Source: Candidatus Zipacnadia bacterium (lineage in GTDB: Bacteria; Armatimonadota; Zipacnadia; Zipacnadales; Zipacnadaceae). From it: a stretch of 17,533 bases of DNA. The position numbers and the translations under genes were made by a program. Where the stretch lies: NCBI GenBank assembly GCA_029821415.1, contig JALGTJ010000049.1, forward strand, positions 1 through 17,533. Direction: 5' to 3'. Shown in pieces: positions 14,653 through 17,533 of the stretch. The notes below the pieces were generated by a model, which had not been told where the DNA came from, did not search any database, and worked only from the letters and a program-made list of their open reading frames with translations. Position 1 is the stretch's first letter. The number at the start of each line of letters is the position of its first letter.

Positions 14653-16371
14653 TCAGTCAGCTACCCCTGGTGCATTGCCCAGCGCCTCACTGGTAACTTT
14701 CGCCAGTGCCGCCAAGCCTTGATCAACCTCACAGCCCAGCTCAATGCGTAGCACTCGTCTGCCCCGCTGCTGCAAGACCGCGAAATCCCCTAAGGCCTGT
14801 GCGTCTTTAAGGGTGGCGAAGTCATATTCCTTTCCAGGAATTGGCACAGCCAGGCCGTCCTCTGCCACGAGCTGAATGAGCAGCCCAATATTCGGGCCCC
14901 CCTTGTGAAGCTGGCCAGTAGAATGCAAAAAACCGGGACCGTAGCCCAATGTCGCTGGGACCTTCAGCACATCACGGATCTGCCTCCGAACTTCCCCCAG
15001 AACCTGCTCTGTATGGGCACTGTGTGGCAGGTAGGCCATAATTGCCACATAGTCACCGGGCTTGGCCTGACTAAAGAGTTGCCCCAACGCGTCGGCAGCG
15101 CAGTCAGCACCCGGCGCCCCATAAAACCTCAGAGGTTCTTCCACGACATCAGGCGTAAACTGCGGCAGTTGGCCAATTTGGACATACTCCGCCAGCACCT
15201 GGCGGGTTCTGTCCTTACTTTCCTGGACATTAGGTTCATCAAACGGGTTGATACCCATCAGTGCGCCGACTGCGGCGGTGGCCAATTCCCACCGGTACAT
15301 CTCCTGGCCGATGGAATTAACCTCCGTCAACTCAATGTCAATTACGGGATGGCCTACGGCTGTCAGCTCACTAATCAAGGCGCCAAACTGTCCATCACCC
15401 GGCAGATGCATATGTACAAACAACCGATCATTGCCGTATACCTCTGGTTCCCCTACAGACTCGCGCACGACTGGAATAAGCCCCTTGCCTTGCTTGCCGG
15501 TACTTTCAGCCAGCAACTGCTCCACCCAGTCCGCAAAGCCTTCCAATTCAGCGGGAGCCAGGAGTGTGATTTTGTCTCGCCCCAACCGGTAACAGGCACC
15601 CAGCAACGCGCCCAGACGCAGGCCCGGATTCTGCTCCGGCGGTACGGACGGGCCACAGGCTGCCGCCATCGCGTCGCCGCCCTCAAGAATTTGCGCGATG
15701 GGCAAACCAACCAGCGCTGCCGGCAACATACCAAAGTATGACAGCACCGAAAAACGCCCACCCACGTCAGGCCAGTTCTCAAAGGTAGCCCGCAGTCCAC
15801 GCTGGTCAGCAATTTCGGCCAGAGCACTGCCCGGATCAGTTATGACCACAAAATTCTCGCCAGCCCGATCCCCCTTGACCTCGTCAACTTGATTGTAAAA
15901 ATATTCAAAGAATGACAGCACTTCGGTCGTCGTTCCCGACTTGCTAGCTACTACAAAAAGAGTCAACTCCGGGTTGATGCTGTCGGTGATGCGCAGTACC
16001 TCAGCCGGCACGGTGCTATCCAGAACTTTCAGGGTGGGATAGCCAGCGCTGGCCTTAACGACGCGCGCAAGCGCCCTGGCTCCCAGACAGCTTCCTCCCA
16101 TCCCCAGCAAGACTATATGCGCAAAGCCCTCTTGGCGAATCCCCTCAGCGAACCGAACAAGCTCACCGACGCGGGCCAGGCAGCGCTCGGGCAGCCGCAG
16201 CCAGCCTAAGCGGTTCTCGATCTTCTCCTGCAGGCCAGGCTCGGAGCTCCACAGGTTGGCATCTTTCTCCCAGATTCTGGCCGCATACCGCTGAGCACTC
16301 ATCACCTCCAGCACTGGCTGAAGCTCTGCTCTCTGCTCATTGGTTCCCAGCCAGCTTTGCTTATTGATCAC
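14653..16371 (-). CDS. pgi: Glucose-6-phosphate isomerase (type found fused to transaldolase)
   Basis: This 572-residue enzyme interconverts glucose-6-phosphate and fructose-6-phosphate in glycolysis and gluconeogenesis. The first SIS domain contains GMGGS at 90-94 and the phosphate-binding SKSGTTTE at 143-150. 'DVGGRFSVLSYFGMLPAAL' follows, then the second SIS-like part. The C-terminal 'HSTGQLHKGGP' (483-493) carries the catalytic-base region with Lys490. The sequence resembles the isomerase half of the bifunctional transaldolase/phosphoglucose isomerase proteins more than classical E. coli Pgi. No transaldolase lies upstream: larE is there instead. Start GTG 16371 has GAAAGAG about ten bases upstream. 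It is 55 bp downstream of larE on the same strand and convergent with the pilin gene. Confidence 0.9.
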   Translation of the reverse strand: MINKQSWLGTNEQRAELQPVLEVMSAQRYAARIWEKDANLWSSEPGLQEKIENRLGWLRLPERCLARVGELVRFAEGIRQEGFAHIVLLGMGGSCLGARALARVVKASAGYPTLKVLDSTVPAEVLRITDSINPELTLFVVASKSGTTTEVLSFFEYFYNQVDEVKGDRAGENFVVITDPGSALAEIADQRGLRATFENWPDVGGRFSVLSYFGMLPAALVGLPIAQILEGGDAMAAACGPSVPPEQNPGLRLGALLGACYRLGRDKITLLAPAELEGFADWVEQLLAESTGKQGKGLIPVVRESVGEPEVYGNDRLFVHMHLPGDGQFGALISELTAVGHPVIDIELTEVNSIGQEMYRWELATAAVGALMGINPFDEPNVQESKDRTRQVLAEYVQIGQLPQFTPDVVEEPLRFYGAPGADCAADALGQLFSQAKPGDYVAIMAYLPHSAHTEQVLGEVRRQIRDVLKVPATLGYGPGFLHSTGQLHKGGPNIGLLIQLVAEDGLAVPIPGKEYDFATLKDAQALGDFAVLQQRGRRVLRIELGCEVDQGLAALAKVTSEALGNAPGVAD

Positions 16372-16426
16372 ACCAACATCACTCTTTCATTCATTAGTTG
16401 ACAGACAGACACTCAGCGCAGGGCTC

Positions 16427-17260
16427 TCATTCTTCACTATCTTCCCCACTGGCTGCTATCACCTCGTCCATACTGCCGGAGCGGTATCCGGCCAGATCAA
16501 CCGTAACATAGGCGAAGCCTACTTCCTGCAATGCCGCCACTACCTGTTTGCGCACGGGCTGCTGCGTCAGGCGGGATAACTGGGCGGGCGCGACCTCTAC
16601 GCGTGCCAGGGGACCGTGATGGCGCACCCGCAGTTGCTGGAAACCCAGCTCACGCAGGGCCTCTTCAGCCGCAGCCACTTGTCTCAGCTTTTCGCCCGTG
16701 ATCGCTTCTCCGTAAGGAATCCGCGTAGCCAGGCAAGCATTGACAGGCAGATTCCAGGTCGGCAATCCGAGCTTGCGCGACAGCTCCCGCACTTCCGCCT
16801 TGTCCAGGCCCGCTTCTATTAGCGGCGCCCGTACTCCCAACTCCTCGGCAGCCCGCTGGCCGGGCCGCCATTGGCCCAGGTCATCAATCTGCTCGGCATG
16901 AGCCACCCAGGCCAGCTCCTCACGTTGGGCAATCTGTTGCATCTGCGCAAACAAAGCCCGCTTGCATAGATAGCAGCGATCAGGAGGATTGCCTGCAAAT
17001 CCGGCCAGGGCAAGGTGATCCACTTCAAAAGTAATATGCCGTGCGCCTAGCTGTTCAGCAATCGTCGCAGCCTGTTCCAACTCCCAGCCGCTATACAGCA
17101 CAGAGTGAGCAGTAGCAGCGACAGCCCATTCATTAAGCACCTCCACGGCGACCGCAAGCAGGAAGCTACTATCCACTCCCCCCGAAAAGGCTATCAGCAC
17201 GCTGCCCATATCCGCCAGGATGCCTCGTAGCTTATTGAGCTTTTCCGCAGCCATATCCAC
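16427..17260 (-). CDS. larE: ATP-dependent sacrificial sulfur transferase LarE (nickel-pincer cofactor synthesis)
   Basis: LarE adenylates the carboxylates of the LarB product and donates sulfur from one of its own cysteines, toward the nickel-pincer nucleotide used by lactate racemase-type enzymes. The protein has 277 residues, normal for the family. The PP-loop SGGVDS is at 26-31, 'GNPPDRCYLCK' at 90-100, 'WRPGQRAAEE' at 131-140, and 'ACLATRIPYG' has Cys176, the same number I remember for the sacrificial cysteine of the Lactiplantibacillus enzyme. The family's usual G-N-DD loop reads 'HAEQIDDLGQW' here, keeping the DD but not the Gly/Asn. GTG 17260 has GGATGAG five bases upstream; ATG 17254 is an alternative. 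No larB, larC or larA is in the window. Confidence 0.9.
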   Translation of the reverse strand: MDMAAEKLNKLRGILADMGSVLIAFSGGVDSSFLLAVAVEVLNEWAVAATAHSVLYSGWELEQAATIAEQLGARHITFEVDHLALAGFAGNPPDRCYLCKRALFAQMQQIAQREELAWVAHAEQIDDLGQWRPGQRAAEELGVRAPLIEAGLDKAEVRELSRKLGLPTWNLPVNACLATRIPYGEAITGEKLRQVAAAEEALRELGFQQLRVRHHGPLARVEVAPAQLSRLTQQPVRKQVVAALQEVGFAYVTVDLAGYRSGSMDEVIAASGEDSEE

Positions 17261-17420
17261 TGTAGCTCATCCCTTTGTGCAGCTCTGCTGTGTTACATTC
17301 GTCAGTGCAACCGATTTCTCCTTGCCCGCATATACTTGACTGGAGCCTGCACACTCACGGGCCAGCCCATGGACTTCGCGAGGCAAGTGTTCATCCTCTG
17401 GCAGCCAAGTAGGAACATTG

Positions 17421-17449
17421 TTGACAACACCGGGGAGGTATGATATACT
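17421..17449 (+). promoter_or_regulatory. Near-consensus promoter reading out of the window
   Basis: TTGACA (17421-17426), a 17-bp spacer and TATACT (17444-17449), with TGA immediately before the -10 (extended -10). It points right, away from larE. The gene it serves is beyond the window. Confidence 0.8.
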
Positions 17450-17463
17450 TTAGGTACAAGTTA

Positions 17464-17495
17464 GTCTAGGAATAGCCAGCAGAGGCTATCCAGAC
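17464..17495 (+). other. Imperfect hairpin in the presumed 5' leader
   Basis: GTCTAGGAATAGCC pairs with GGCTATCCAGAC (two bulged A residues) around the loop AGCAGA. It begins about eight bases after the expected transcription start of the promoter at 17421-17449, so it would sit at the very 5' end of the transcript. It could stabilise the mRNA, act as a protein-binding site or be part of a larger structured RNA that continues beyond the window. No U-run follows, so it is not a terminator. Confidence 0.5.
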
Positions 17496-17533
17496 GTCGC
17501 ATCTATTCACTGCGGCACTTCCCAACCTATACT

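Overview
The window looks like chromosomal DNA from an uncultured, moderately GC-rich bacterium. Several features would suit an Armatimonadota-like or related deep-branching lineage: divergent RDD and SpoIIM genes, a secreted 'stalk' (copper-amine-oxidase-N-like) protein with Ig-like domains, a long-form phosphoglucose isomerase of the kind often fused to transaldolase, an Flp-type pilin, and many GTG/TTG starts. This placement is an inference from gene content and is not firm. No tRNA, rRNA, CRISPR array, insertion sequence or phage gene was seen.

Left part (1-9444). A divergent pair opens the window: the start of an RDD membrane protein (minus) and a SpoIIM-family membrane protein (plus), separated by 60 bp holding a TATAAT box and a perfect 6-4-6 palindrome. 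A long co-directional minus-strand housekeeping block follows. In transcription order it is lysA (diaminopimelate decarboxylase), a broken cca (tRNA nucleotidyltransferase), a site-2 protease, trpS, a nucleotidyl-sugar pyrophosphorylase of the RmlA/StrD long type, scpA, scpB (chromosome condensation with SMC) and a polytopic GT39-like membrane protein. Gaps are mostly short (4-bp overlap to about 46 bp), so at least parts are probably co-transcribed.

Middle (9445-14447). A minus-strand secreted protein with two Ig-like domains, an Ala/Pro/Thr/Val-rich linker and a C-terminal stalk domain ends at a strong hairpin. After it comes about 3 kb of plus-strand decayed DNA, which is the most interesting part of the window. 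It holds the wreck of a hycI/hybD-type [NiFe]-hydrogenase maturation protease (33-bp tandem duplication, frameshift, in-frame amber stop). Next is a frameshifted secreted protein of unknown function, with a promoter and signal peptide still recognisable. Last is a drastically shortened, multiply frameshifted hypE that still ends in the diagnostic PRIC tail. I read this as the graveyard of a hydrogenase-maturation locus. Intact reading frames on both sides argue against general sequencing error.

Right part (14369-17533). A near-consensus promoter drives a single 62-aa Flp-type pilin with no tad/cpa assembly genes nearby. Convergent to it are a stand-alone phosphoglucose isomerase and, upstream of that, larE (sacrificial sulfur transferase of nickel-pincer cofactor synthesis). 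The window ends in an intergenic region with a near-consensus extended -10 promoter pointing out of the window, followed by an imperfect hairpin in the presumed 5' leader of the next gene. Positions 17261-17420 show no gene.
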